A DNA stretch of 64,000 nt from Ganoderma boninense. Taxonomy: Eukaryota > Basidiomycota > Agaricomycetes > Polyporales > Polyporaceae. The stretch spans positions 2,201,826-2,265,825 of the forward strand of contig CM035315.1 of assembly GCA_002900995.3 (NCBI GenBank), given 5' to 3'. How positions within the stretch are numbered: the stretch's first letter is position 1; each line of letters begins with the position of its first letter. The notes under the pieces are model-generated. The model did not search any database and was not told the DNA's origin. It saw only the letters and a program-made list of their open reading frames with translations. Positions 12,333 to 23,752 of this stretch are shown here, piece by piece. The position numbers were made by a program, and so were the translations under genes.

Positions 12333-13793
12333 ATGAACCAGTTCACAAACCCTCACCCAACATTCGCGGGCTGGACGCCACTCCCATCGAGCCCGGGGGC
12401 TGGTCCCAGCTCCCCAGTGCCACCGCCCATATTGAATGGCGTCCCTACTGCCAGCGCCGCCACCAACAGCACTCGTCAGCACCGCAATCGCCTTCCAAAA
12501 GACGCCTATAAAATCCTCCGCAGTATGTTCCCACTTCAAACATATCCCCCATGCGCCTACATTCTCGACGCCCACCCGTCCTCCGAGTTCATCGCCACAC
12601 TTTCCTTTTCCGACTGTCGTTTAGCGCGAGAACCTCTCGATAACGTGTGCTGACCTCGACCTATCCCTCCTAGACTTCTACAACGATGTCACGTCCAAGC
12701 CGTCGAAGAGCCAGCGCATCGAGCTCGCCGAGAAAGTCAGGAGCACTGTCCGGGGCTGCGAGGACTACAGTTCCCGCGACGTATCAGGCTACTTCAGGCG
12801 CAAGCGGAAGACCACCACGGACAAGGCCCGTCAAGAGCCAGAGCCCACTGCCCTTTCGGCTTCAGAAGCGAGCCCGGCACAAATCTGTACGTTCTGTCCT
12901 CGTGTCCAGCACACAACCGTGTCTGACAGTGACCGCTGTCTCGCTTCCACTGCGCAGTGTACCCTAGTCTTGCGAAGGGCCCGACAGTTATCCCACGCCT
13001 CGAAGTTCTCCTAGAAGACGATCCTGATCCCTCCGAGGAGATCGCTGCCATCTGGGCCGAACAGCTCAGGTACTATGCGAAGGCGAAGGACATCCTCACT
13101 TTCGCGAAACTGCGGCGCGCGCGCAAGCTGCATTCACCCCCACTGGTAAGCAAAGTCCAACATCGTCTCGCGAGGAGCGCAGATGCTCATGCTGTATTGC
13201 GGATGCAAGCCGCCGCCGACTTTTTCGACCATGTCTCCGCTCCCTCGACTACTCCCCTTCTCGGCTCCGCGCACGCAGGCCTCGCACCTCCCGACGCCTT
13301 CAACCTCACCCGAACCGACTTCGCTCCCGACATCGCCCGTGGTCGAGAACACTGGGATTATCGGCCGTATCGCCGCCGACGTTTCCGTGAAGGAAGAGGT
13401 GGACGAGTTGGACTCGGACTCGGATATGGGTAAGTGGCAACTCCATTCTGAGGCTGCAAATCCATGACGTTATTTGAAACTGCAGAGTTGGATTCAGATT
13501 CGGATTCGGAAGTAGAGGTGCCCCTATCTGCTACGGTGGCGCATATACCCACCGCGATCCCAAGCCACGTACAACATGATCTTGTTACTAGCCTGCAAAA
13601 AGTGTTTTCGCAGCCTAGGCCCCCACCTGGTGGGAATGATGCAACGGCCCCTCGGTCGTTTGCACAGCTGTCCCGATGGATCGGAGCACAAGACCAAGCC
13701 GCGACGGCGTTGCTGGACGAAATCTCGCAGGGAAAATATGCGCACCTCGGACTCAAGCCTGCTGCATCCTCTGCTGCTCACCCAAGAACATGA
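12333..13793 (+). CDS. atypical homeodomain-like protein
   Basis: Exons 12333-12522, 12674-12886, 12958-13145, 13183-13429, 13486-13793; 381 aa with consistent phases. Residues about 50-115 resemble a homeodomain: a basic start RQHRNRLPKDAYKILR, then PSKSQRIELAEKV, then a recognition-helix-like DVSGYFRRKRK. Compared with the canonical WFxNRR, the Trp is Tyr and the DNA-contacting Asn51 position is Arg. The N-terminus is Pro/Ser-rich, and the C-terminal half has two acidic Asp/Ser runs (DELDSDSDM and ELDSDSDSEVEV) that could act in activation. The start was chosen at 12333 because a TATA-like box lies about 100 bp upstream. A nuclear regulator is the likely role (inference). Nothing nearby suggests a mating-type locus. 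Confidence 0.68.
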
Positions 13794-14371
13794 AAAAGTC
13801 ACATGTGTCAGTTTTCGCAGAACCAAACACCATTATAGCAGGTGTGGTCATGTCGGTCCATCCAAGTCACGTGCGCATATTGACCGGCGCTTCAGTTTCC
13901 CCCACTGGAGGGGGACGGGGAACAGGCCCATCAAGAGACACTTCATATTGCGCATCCACCTCCAAGCTTTATGACAATTCACGCCATTCATGATATCAGC
14001 TTTGTTGCTGCTGTGTTCTATGCTGTCGATTTTCAGATGTGTTACCCCATCTCCATAAGTTCTTCACTCTCCGGCGTAACAATATTTCTTCGTATTGGTT
14101 CTATTCATATACCAGTATAGTTGTGCGTACAATAAAGCCAACCATGTTATTGTATTTCTTGATCCGTTACCTACCTGTTCGAATTCTTGAGCATCAATCA
14201 AAACATACGGATTTGCGCCCCATCTTTGATAAGGACCATTTGGTGATCATTCACCCCGTCCCGGACCTTTTCTCATTCCGCCATACATTCCTCGTGGATC
14301 CTCGTCTTCTCCGGCTCAATTCACCCGACACGTCGTCACCATGTACAAATGTCTCGTCACCATACCGGGAA
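13794..14371. other. intergenic between convergent genes
   Basis: AT-richer 3' flanking sequence between the homeodomain gene and FMO A, including AATAAA at about 14130. No gene seen. Confidence 0.45.
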
Positions 14372-16177
14372 TCACAAGCGACTCAGCCCGTGATGCTTCT
14401 CCTCCGCCCTCCTCAGCAGCCTGCGCATCATCTCCACCCACTCTTTCGTCCCCTCCTCCCCCTCGCCCACCCCTACGTCCTTGACCCACTCGTCCGCCTC
14501 GCCCAGCCGCTCGAGGTCGCGCCACTCCGCGCGCAGCACGCCCTTCGCGTCATACATCTCGACCTCCCACCCCGCCACACGGTGCTCCGGGTCGGGATAG
14601 CCCGCAAATGCGTGGAGCGCATCGCGGTACGCGAACTGTTCGTGCCCGTCGAAGCGATGCCACGCGCTCGCGATCGCGAGCTCGACGTGGTCGTCGGTGG
14701 TCGAGCCGGGCGTGCAGTCGAGGTCGGCCAAGCTGATCTCTCCCTCCCCGCTTGGGGTGCCGGACGGTGGTGACGATGCCAATGTTGCGGGCGCGAGGCC
14801 GCGACTCGGAAGGACGCGCGCCCGGAGGGCCTCGTACCGCGAGACGATGTCGATGGCCTCCTGTGTGGGATCGAGGCTCTCCGGGTGCTCGAAGACGCGC
14901 ACGACCGCGCGCATCTGCGCCTCGAGGAGGGGGAGAGGGGCGACCCGGATCGGGAGCCCGAGGAACGCGACGGTCGACGGCGCGAACTCGTCTGGGCCGA
15001 CCAGCGGGAATATGTGCTTCGCCAGCGGGAACGCGTGGTACGTCGAGTTGTACAGCGCCCCGGGGAGAGGCGGCACCGGGGGCGGGACGGACGGGCGCAG
15101 CACCTCCGCAGGGAAGAACGGAAGTCGAACTTGTACCCCGTCGCGAGCGCCGCGCGGTCGACCGAGGACTCCTCTGACCCGTCCTCGAAGACGAGGCGGG
15201 CTGCGCCTGCCCCGAGGTCGCCGTACCGCGCTATTCCGGCAGCGCATCTTGAGGCGGCCGTCGTGCAGGTCTTCGCGTGTCGCGCCTGTGACGGAGTGGA
15301 TGACGTCCTTGCCTGCGGCGAGCAGGTCCGAGACGAGGTCCTGGCCGCTCGGACCGCCTCCGACCACGGCGATCATTTTCGCGTCGCCGAAGACCGACGG
15401 GTTCCGGTAGTGTACCGAGTGCAGTGCCTTCTTGGCTTCGACCCATGCTTCCAGCCCAGGTGTGGCTGGGAAGCGCGGGACGCGGTAGTGCCCGTTCGCG
15501 ACGATGATGTAGTCGAATTCATGTGTTTCCTCTGTGGATGTTTCTGTATTGCGAACGGTGACGGTCCACTTTCCTGCTATGTGGCCTCGGGTGACCGAGG
15601 TTACGGAGGTGTTCAGCTGTACGTGCTGGGTCAAGTCGAAGTGTGCGGCGTAGTCCTCGAGGTATTTGAGCACTGTGGATGCGGGCGGAAACAACGCGGT
15701 CCCCGAAGGAAACGGAAACGAGGTATATGCCATGACCGGATGGGGTAGGTTTGTCGTGAGCGAGTCGTAGAGCGGTGTCAATGGAGGATCGTCGGTGGGT
15801 GGAGCTGGAAGCCTGTGGGAAGACGTGTATTGTGTTGTGTTAGCATCTCAGTTTCCGTCTTGAAAAATATTCGATCTGTAATGTCTGGCGTAAGGATGAG
15901 TTCCGAAGGTTGAACTCACCAAACCCCGCCGATCTTGTCCCGTGCTTCGAATGCGATGGTCGTCCAGTGACCATCCTTGAACGGTTGTGCATCCCTGATG
16001 ATCTTTAGGGCGGCGAGACCCGAAGGCCCGCCACCTATTATACAGATGTGCTTCTGCGTTCCCTGGCTCCAGGAGGCTTCGAGTGCTGAATCTTATGCAG
16101 CCGGAAGGAGATAGGTCAAATGAGCCATGGGGATAACCAAACTGAAAAGATGGCTATGTACTCGGTAGCAGATCCAT
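14372..16177 (-). CDS. flavin-containing (FMO-like) monooxygenase A
   Basis: Exons (minus): 16177-16162 (16 nt, ATG plus five codons), 16085-15920, 15812-14372; 540 aa. FAD/NADPH-dependent oxygenase, substrate unknown. Seen: an N-terminal FAD-binding GGGPSG at residues 23-28, the family-type segment around IIVANGHYRVP, HSVHYRNP, and a second Rossmann motif VVGGGPSGQD for NADPH. The C-terminal half has LGLPIRVAPLP and many acidic helices. Between about 15235 and 15122 the open frame encodes an Arg/Pro-rich stretch, while the +1 frame encodes residues aligning with paralogue B (RLVFEDGSEE, ATGYKFDF). One extra base near 15235 and one missing base near 15121 explain this. The frame stays open, so a protein with about 38 scrambled residues could be made. 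A paralogue lies at 23.8-25.4 kb. Confidence 0.85.
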
Positions 16178-16618
16178 AGCCTCCAGTGAAGAAACAAAAA
16201 GCAGAAAAACCGAGACGCAAGAAGCCGTCTAAGGTATGCCGATAGGTATGTCGTGGTTGTAGTACAAGGAGAGAGCGCAGGCGAATGGCGAGCGATGGCG
16301 AACTACGAGTATGCCGGCAAATGCCGGCCTTCGGATTCCGGACTCCGATCTCCGCGGCGTTCCCTCTGAATGTTGCTCGGAACCGACACTGCACTCTACA
16401 TATGTCTTGGAGAGCAAAAACAGCAAATACGACCGCGGTGCATGAATCCGCATAATTTCAGGAGCATCTAAACATACGCTCTCACTGAAAGTCTTTCCTG
16501 TGCGGGGACAGCCGCCTCCTATATTGGGTTCACCAACTCTGCGCAGAGATACAAAACGACGAGATTCACCATTGGTCCTGAGCTCTGCGAACGTAAGCGG
16601 CAACACACTCTACAAAGC

Positions 16619-17950
16619 TCAGAACCGCATCCTAACGATCTCCAGCTTCCCCGCGCCATGGACCGCTGCGAGCGCGGCTTCGCATGCCGCTCTGCAACGA
16701 GGGTACTGCTGATCGATGAAATTCAACCAGACGGTCAGCTTCTCCAGCTGGGGGAATCGGGATGGCACAGACAGTGCCTCGTCCACCGCCTGAAGGCCCA
16801 ACCACTGCGCGTTGACAAGGTTCACGGGGTCACAGCGCCAGATTTTGAGCGTCGGGAAACGAAGCGTGGGTGGGGCCTGCGAGAAAATCCCCGCCGCTGC
16901 CGAGCATAAGGGTATGTCGGAAGGACGATCCTCGGCGTAGACGTGCAGCACGAGAGATTCCAGGCGAGGGCACAAGCCCACTCTCAGTGATGGCCATTCA
17001 CCTGTTCAAGGGGGGTGGATGAGCCGAGACGAGACGAGACGAGACAGGGGTATGGCGACCGACTTACATAGGAGATGGTCCTTGATGCCTGCCCAGCCAT
17101 ATCTCATGATACGCTGGTTCGCTTGGGGCGGGCTCTTAGGTCGAGATGCGTCAAGCTGCTACACGCAGGTCCCGCAAGCAGTCTGCCGAAGCTCTGGATG
17201 CCTCCCGAAGAGTTCACCGAAACGTCGAGCCGTTCCAAAGCGCCGGGTTGGAGATGCGTCGACAATACAGCGAACATCGCCGCCGTGTGCTTTTCGCTTT
17301 TGTTTGTATGGTTGACCTTGAGAGAACGGACAAAGAGCGGTCGTGGGAGGGAGAACGAGTCGAACGCGGATGCGATGTCGAAACGATCGGCGAAACCCAG
17401 CTCGAGTTCCTCGACGTGAAATAGACATGCGACACGGAAGATCTCCGGGAGGAGAGACTGCCCGTGGATGCCGGAGCCGAGCTCGAGTCGGTCCAGACGG
17501 AAGGAGGGACCGTCGAGCGCGGGAGCTGAAGCGTCGATGTCGGTCACCACTTGGGTACCATCAAATCGCAGGATGTTGAGTGTCAGGTTGCGCAAGTTGG
17601 GCAGCTTGCCTAAGATGTATGCGACAAAGGTGGCGTTTATAGTGGGCTGAGGGTGCCCAAAGGACCCTGCAAGCCGCAGTTGGACGATGGACCGCGCCGC
17701 CCTCGGATGGTCCTCGATGAACGCCGCGAAATGCCTGGGGGAGTCAGGGGCGTAGATATTGACTGAGTGGAAAGTCGATAAGCTCCAAGCAAGCCGCACG
17801 GAGACAGCGACACACGCGGCTACAGCTGCGCTGGAGCCAATAGTTCCAGTCAGGGTCACTCAAATTAGAAAGGATGAGGAGAAGCAGCTCTAGAGGCAGA
17901 TCGCATATCGTGGCGTAAGTCCTCAAACGCCGGGTACCCGAGACGTCCAT
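16619..17950 (-). CDS. F-box / leucine-rich repeat protein, two frame breaks
   Basis: Exons (minus): 17950-17068 and 17001-16619. The net length keeps frame (about 422 aa) only if one +1 and one -1 change inside exon 1 cancel. Seen: an N-terminal F-box-like segment ICDLPLELLLLILSNLSDPD, then LRR-like repeats (LPNLRNLTLNILRFDG, LDRLELGSGI, VEELELGF, LERLDVS, PRLESLVLHV). F-box proteins recruit substrates to SCF ubiquitin ligases, and the repeat array is the usual substrate-binding part. Frame changes lie in about 17770-17850 and about 17105-17130. The start ATG at 17950 lies 113 bp from a palindromic TATA shared with the coactosin gene. Confidence 0.65.
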
Positions 17951-18062
17951 CGTTGAGGAAGGTGCAGTCGTGGTTCCAGCGAGATTCAATTTGAAGGGGT
18001 CGAGCAAGGAAGTGGTGAAAGTTGAACGTTTGGGTGAACGTTTGGACGGTTCAAGTGGCTGT

Positions 18063-18069
18063 TATATAA
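18063..18069. promoter_or_regulatory. shared palindromic TATA element
   Basis: TTATATAA (18062-18069) is its own reverse complement. It sits in the 272-bp space between two divergent genes, 113 bp from the F-box ATG and 154 bp from the coactosin ATG, so it could serve both directions. No other TATA candidate was seen in the space. Confidence 0.5.
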
Positions 18070-18222
18070 GACGGGTACAGCGCTCGGCACTTTCCGATCG
18101 TGGTCGATAAGTGTGGCTACTCCCCTTCCAAGTACCAAACACCACGACCACGCTTACGACCCCCGTTTCTCCGCCTTCCGTCTCCTTCTCCTTTTCCCTT
18201 CCTTCCGCTCCAAGCATACCCA

Positions 18223-19112
18223 ATGGCCGACCTCTCCGATCCCAAGATCGACGAAGGTAAGCTCGCACATGGACACGGTGACAACGGAACACCCCGCATC
18301 CGGGGACGTGTCCAGTGACCACGGAGGGACCGAAGGATTGATCAAACTCCGCGGACAGCGTACCAGGACGTCCGTGCGGACAAGTCTGAGACGAACTGGC
18401 TTCTTCTCGACTACGAGGTGCGTATCCCTCCGCTTTATGATTCGCCCCAGATATGCTCACACGAGCCGCCGATCCCCCATCCGTTTAACCGCCGCATTGT
18501 CCGTCGCCGGGCCCATGACGATCTGCGCGACATTCTGTGCTCTACTCATTGGCATGACCTGACATCACCTTCGTTTCTGCTCCTCACCAACTGCTTCCTC
18601 GAATCCGATTGGCACGGACAGTCTGACCGCTCGGACAAGCTGCAGCTCACGTCGACCGGATCGGGAGGCCTCGCCGAGCTCCGCGACCAGCTGGACGACT
18701 CCAAGGCGTCCTACGGGTACGTCCGCATACAGTACTCCAACGATAAGGAGTCCGTCCGGGAGAAGTTCATCCTCGTCATCTGGATCGGGCCCAACTGCAA
18801 GGTCATGCGCAAAGCTAAGGTGCGTTTCCTTCGCTGTTTCAGTTTTAAGCTACCTCTCCCCCCAAGAGCTGTTCCCATCGTGTTGTGCACGAGTTGATCG
18901 CTGGCGTTGTGATACACAGATCTCGGTCCACACCGCCGACGTGAAGTCCGTCTTGCGTGCGTACTCGATCGAAGTCCCTGCTCGGGAGAAGGACGACCTC
19001 AAGGAGGAGCCGATAGTCATCAAGCTCCGGAAGGTGTGTCTTCCCTGAACCGCGATGTTTCATATGCTCACGGCCTTCGTAGGCTGGAGGTGCAAGCTAC
19101 GATGGTGTTTAG
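18223..19112 (+). CDS. coactosin-type ADF-H actin-binding protein
   Basis: Exons 18223-18256, 18359-18417, 18622-18819, 18920-19033, 19083-19112; 144 aa, normal for a single ADF-homology domain. The spliced product reads AYQDVRADKSETNWLLLDYE, then GSGGLAEL, YVRIQYSNDKESVREKF, WIGPNCKVMRKAK, VHTADVKSVLRAY and the basic end IKLRKAGGASYDGV. This is the coactosin pattern, a small cytoplasmic F-actin binder. All splice sites are GT-AG and the frame is unbroken, unlike most neighbours. It is convergent with the Sec20 gene, whose stop is 182 bp away, and shares its promoter region with the F-box gene. Confidence 0.9.
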
Positions 19113-19294
19113 CCACACGCCGCCATCCGATATTCTCGTCCCCTTGCACCATCTTGTCGTCGCAGTCAGTAATCCTTGTATAACCATTCGTCTTGCGCTT
19201 CCAAGATTCTTTAGCCGGAGTAGTGTGATCGAGAAGGCGGTAAACGAGGTCCATCGAGGGTGTGTGATAGTTGGGGCGGTACGTACACATGGTG

Positions 19295-20649
19295 CTACAG
19301 CTCGTCATGCGCTGTGGCTATCTCTGTCGTCAGTGGTGTCTTCGTCTCCATCGTCAATGATGTCTCCGTCTCTGGTGCCATCTCCGTCTCTACGGTCTCT
19401 GCAGCGCTGGATGATGTGGTGGCATATTCACCTTCTGGTAGCGATGGATCTGAGTAGATGGATGTGAGAGTCTCTGTGGAGGCGTCCGGCATAACGCTAC
19501 TGCCGAGAACTTCGCTCTGTACCACCGAGGGGGAGGAGCTCGCCAGGGATGCAGTTATCAGCGATGCCATAGTCGATGCCGTGCCCACCACCGTAGAGGC
19601 CACACTGCTCGCAGTTGCCGAGATCGATGCCTCGCCCTTCTCCATTGCAAGTAGCGCCTCGTCCCCGCTGAAGTCAGGGATAAAGCGAGTCCAGAAAAAC
19701 GCGATGCGCAAGCTGCGATCGACGAGGCGCTGCTTGAGGATGAAGAGCAACGACGAGGACGAAGAAGAAGAGGCCGGCGACGATGAGCATGCGATCCATC
19801 CAGTCCGACTTCTCCAGTGCGGTGATGAGGTGCTTCGAGGTGCTCATGAGTGTGTCGAGGACGTCATGCGTGGATGAGGTCGACCGGAGGTTCTGAGTGG
19901 AGGATTCTGAAGCGCAGGTCGAGGGTGAGTGGGGAAAGAACACGTGGAAAGTGGATGGAGGCGTACCGAGCAGCTGAGTAGATAGGACGGAGCGTTCGAG
20001 CTCGCCTTGCATGAGGCCGAGGGTCCGTTGCAGGGCTTCAGTGACGTCGTTGGTGGCCTTCATCAACGCGTCCTCACTGAGGGCGAACCTATGAGGCATG
20101 GGTAGCAATGGTAGGGTGTATGCACTTACGTGACTTTCTCGTTCAATGTCTGCTTCTCCTTCACTACAGAGGAGCGCAGCAGCTCTTCTCGCCGCGACGT
20201 CTGTTGTGCATCTATCGCGCGTTTCGAAGCTAGGGTGGCAGCACGCGTCTCCTTGCGTAGTCTGACGAACGTAAATTATGAACGAGACGTGTTTGCCAGA
20301 CTAAAGACGGACGTACCTTGCCAGTGTCGCCTGGAATTCATTGACCACCTGCCTCAGCTCCCTCCTCCCGCGCTCGGTCCGTTGGTCCTCCACTGCAACG
20401 TCCAGACTCTACTCAGATCGGTCTCGGACTCCATACAACTTGAGGGTATGCACAACGTACCTCGAGCTGAAGCCCAAACAGATCCAAGTCATCTCGAAGC
20501 TCGCTGGCGTACTGCTGCTGCAGCGAGAGGGGTCCCGTGCATGTTCGTAGGCGGAGTATTTGGAAATCGGAGAGGTCCTTCTGAGACCGCTCTAGCGAGG
20601 CGATGCTCTTGGTAGTTTCCTCGTCGAGAAGAGAGGGGAGAGGTGCCAT
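19295..20649 (-). CDS. sec20: Sec20-type SNARE (ER-Golgi retrograde transport), one frame break
   Basis: Exons (minus): 20649-20461, 20387-20317, 20261-20130, 20088-19967, 19906-19295; about 374 aa after one correction. Sec20 is the ER Qb-type SNARE for retrograde Golgi-to-ER vesicles. Seen: N-terminal coiled coils, the Sec20 core STQNLRSTSSTHDVLDTLMS, SKHLITALEKSDWMDRMLI, a membrane helix (IVAGLFFFVLV), a short basic loop (LKQRLVDRSLRIAF), a long Ser/Thr lumenal tail and a C-terminal HDEL ER-retrieval signal at the stop (19295). HDEL is also the ending of yeast Sec20 (recalled). Helix and tail are in different frames: one extra base near 19749-19756 separates them, and without correction the protein ends about 28 residues past the helix. 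The intron 1 acceptor is TGGAG, a weak site chosen for frame. Confidence 0.88.
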
Positions 20650-20876
20650 GAGGTGGCGGTTGTGGTGGGGGTGGGTTGGTGGTGTCGTGTCTGACCACGG
20701 CGTTGTGACGCACGGTGCTCAGTGCGCCTCGGCATATGCCGAAAGGCCCATGAGCCAGCAAGCTCCATTCCTAGCCCCATGCCATTCCTTCTCTTCCTGC
20801 GACCATCACCCTCGTTAGTGGGCTCGTCGACACCCTCGTATCCTCAGCTCCATCCATTCTCTGGGTTTTTGGCGAT

Positions 20877-21536
20877 ATGCTTTCTGCCGCGTTCCGCTCA
20901 GTCGTCCCTCCAAAACCCCCGCACGCTACACTCTCATAAACCTCTACACGACTGTCGCCCACCTCACGCGCAAACAATGGAAAACCGGCGCCCACCCCGC
21001 GCCTCAATCCCTCGTGGAGACCGACGACGACGCAGAGGAAGCCTGGCCCAAACCTTTGACGGAAGGCGACGAGCACGAGCACCGTAGCGCAGGCAGAGAG
21101 GCAGACGGGACGGACACACGCCCAGCGCTCGCACCGGCCACACCCCACGACGCCGGAGCTCCGCCCGACCCCGCGCGAGCACGCCGCGCACCGTGACGCG
21201 ATGAAGAAGAGCTTTCCGGAGGGCTGGGCGCCCCCGCGCAAGCTGTCGCGCGAGGCGATGGACTCGCTCCGGCAGCTGCATAAGGTGAACCCGGAGACGT
21301 TCTCGACGCCCATGCTCGCGGAACGCTTCCGCATCAGCCCCGAGGCCGTGCGGCGCATCCTGAAGGGCCGATGGGAGCCGACGAGGGAGGAGAGGGTGCG
21401 CATGGCGGAGCGCGAGAGGGTGGCGAGGGAGAAGAGGCGCGAGGAGTCGCGGGCGGAGGAGAGGATGAGGCATGAGAGCTTGCAGAAGGAGTACGCGTGG
21501 AAGGCGCAGAGGCGTGATGGGTTCACGTTGAAGTGA
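20877..21536 (+). CDS. rrg9: Rrg9/neugrin-type mitochondrial protein, two frame breaks
   Basis: A single-exon model of 660 bp (219 aa) in which a missing base (about 20911-20936) and an extra base (about 21160-21180) cancel. The clean C-terminal part begins EHAAHRDAMKKSFPEGWAPP and continues LSREAMDSLRQLH, FSTPMLAERFRISPEAVRRI and LKGRWEP. This is the neugrin/Rrg9 domain of proteins needed for mitochondrial translation and respiratory growth. The N-terminus MLSAAFRSVVPPKP is short, basic and Ser/Ala-rich like a mitochondrial targeting peptide. The tail is a long charged helix. If only uninterrupted frame is accepted, the CDS is 21201-21536 (111 aa), but that omits the conserved residues before Met. 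It is divergent from sec20, with ATGs 227 bp apart. Confidence 0.75.
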
Positions 21537-21739
21537 TGGGGATGTGGAGGAGCTGGTTGAACGCTTCGGTGTGCGGTGATGCGCAGGGTGAGGGGAAAAC
21601 TATATTCTAGCAAGGACGCGTAATCCATAGAGGTGTCGTGATGCTACATTTCGTCTGTACTCAACTTGCACTAATCCTTTTCACTGAATGTTCGAACACT
21701 GGTGCAGAGGCAGGACCGACAATCAGCCCAATCATGCCC

Positions 21740-22599
21740 TTAATGTCCTTCAGACCCTAAGGGAGAAATCTCCTCTCCGAAAAGCCGCAAGATCTCCTGT
21801 TCAAAGTCGTGGCTAGAACGCCAAATGTGTGTGCTTTGACCAGTCAAGCTCTCTCGCAACTCCGCGACCTTTATTGCTGTAGATATGCCGAGCTGCTCGG
21901 CTTCATGCACCTGCAACGCCCGCTGGCGCCGCGCGAGCGCGTGCAACGATGGCAGCAGCATTCCCGCACCTCGTACTTGCGTGCTAGGGCGATCCACTGG
22001 ATCGGATCTTCCCTTTCCAGGAGCTGTCTCAAGGCATCGATACTGGCCCGTCGCAATGTGGAGAAGCCCCACATGGTAGTGAGCTTGAGGACGTGAGTCC
22101 ACTCGTCAAGCTGGAGTGACGGTTCCAGCATCTCCCCCACACTGGACCTATAGAGACTGCCCCGCAACGTGAGTCAATCCATTCCGGGCGATGGAATAAT
22201 GAGCGGATGTGCTTACGGCCTGAACATAATGCGCGACAGAGAGCGGAACTCGTCCTCCGAGATCGACTCGAGCACCAACGGAAGGTCGTCGCTTTGACCT
22301 TCGGCGATGCCGTTCACCGGCGGCATTGTGAACATGTCCCGGAACACCTCTGAGCCCTGCTCGAACTTGCACCGCGGGACTTTGAAGAGGCACGCTCCGA
22401 CCTTTGGGACAGACCGTGTTAGCAACGGTGCAGTTCCGACATGCCCTTAGAACGCGGTCGGGATGTCCGCGCGCGTACTGACTTGGAATACGACGTGGTC
22501 CGAGTAGAACAATGTATCCCGTCTAACGGGCTCCCGCGTTGGGTTTTGGGCGGGCAGTGCGGCCGGGCGGAGGCCACGGAAATCGTTTGTGTTCGACAT
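21740..22599 (-). CDS. BTB/POZ domain protein, one frame break
   Basis: Exons (minus): 22599-22483, 22401-22217, 22156-21740; about 239 aa after one correction. Typical order for the basidiomycete BTB family: an N-terminal FYSDHVVFQVGACLFKVPRC, EVFRDMFTMPP, a variable loop, LVLESISEDEFRSLSRIMF, then the helical back domain (EWTHVLKLTTMWGFSTLRR, PIQWIALARKYEVRE). A missing base in about 21952-21966 moves the last part into another frame, where it continues as LLPSLHALARRQRALQVHEA. An in-frame alternative ATG lies two codons upstream (22605). BTB proteins often act as dimeric adaptors for cullin-3 ligases; this role is inferred from the domain only. Confidence 0.75.
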
Positions 22600-22657
22600 T
22601 GGCATGAAGGAGGGACAGGGTGTTGGTGCAAGGTGAGAGTGGTGCACCCCCAGTGGG

Positions 22658-22664
22658 CTTTATA
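22658..22664 (-). promoter_or_regulatory. TATA box of the BTB gene
   Basis: TATAAAG on the minus strand, 58 bp upstream of the BTB start codon. It matches the TATA consensus and has the right orientation. Confidence 0.5.
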
Positions 22665-23752
22665 GTTGTTACTGAACATTTCTGCGTTCCATTGATGCAG
22701 TGGGTCGGTTACAATAGGACTGCGCTGGAGTCCGCACCGAGTTAGGAGTGCTGCGGTAAGTCTTCGCTGAAGGGTAATAAGTTCGAGACAAGGCTGATAA
22801 TGCCGAGCTCATGTTATGGTGGTAGGAAGGTTTCGGGGACGTGCTGCGGTAAACTCTTGCCTCGCATGGCACGCCCTTAGAGACCCAGACTTCAAGTTGA
22901 TTATCGAGATACCTTCGTACTGCAGATTGAGTACCGAAGCCGCAACCATGGACCACTGGCCACACGGACAGCTCTTTGGCCAAATAGTGACCCCAAACTG
23001 GGCCTCGGCGCCGCATTTTCCGACTGGTGGTCTGGTCACGAAAGGGTTCATGGAGTTTCGATTCTTCGAGTAGCTTCGTGGCTATCTGTCCACGAGCAGA
23101 TCGCTGCAGGTTAAGCAGCAGAAAGTCCTAGTGGCTTCCTGGAAGACGGATGCTGCAGCAGCGATTAGAAATGACTGTCTGGAGTTGGTCTGTAGTAAGT
23201 AACGCACGGGTCGTGCGGTATCTGGTCAGTCCGTGAGAGACAATCTCTTGGTCTGTTCCTGTTATTGTTATTTTGAATGAGCCACTGAGTAGTAAGTACT
23301 TACGTACCGTAACTCGTGCATCCCAACCATGGGCACGAGAACGTAAACAGGTCCTTTTATCAGCACTTAGTTAGCTAGCGGCATGCTGCTTGGCTGTGAG
23401 GTGACGTCTGGTTATCAATAAGTGGGACTGATAAGCTGCGCATTACAGGTCATCATTGTACTCTGCAGAAAGCGCACGAGCCAGGATAGGGCAGAATTGA
23501 CCGGAAACTCGGAATGGGCACCGCTCGCAGTCTTCTCACCCCTTCTCACCCTCGTGCGATGGCGTCCACATGGTGCAAACATCCGTGACTCTGTGATGGT
23601 CAGCATGATTGTCTAGGCTTTCTGCGGGGCCGCATATATAAGTAACCATGATGGGCGATTTATTGTTGTGAGCCCAGTCCCCATCCTCCCCTTCACGCTC
23701 GTTCATCGGGCCGCTGTGTAACTTGTTTCAGGGGTTAGACAGTGCATACGGG
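22665..23752. other. intergenic, no gene recognised
   Basis: 1.1 kb between two divergent genes. Only short frames without motifs were seen. It presumably holds both promoters. Confidence 0.4.

Noticed and set aside
14885..15748. 287-codon plus-strand frame
   Set aside because: Antisense to FMO A, whose FAD and NADPH motifs are clear on the minus strand.
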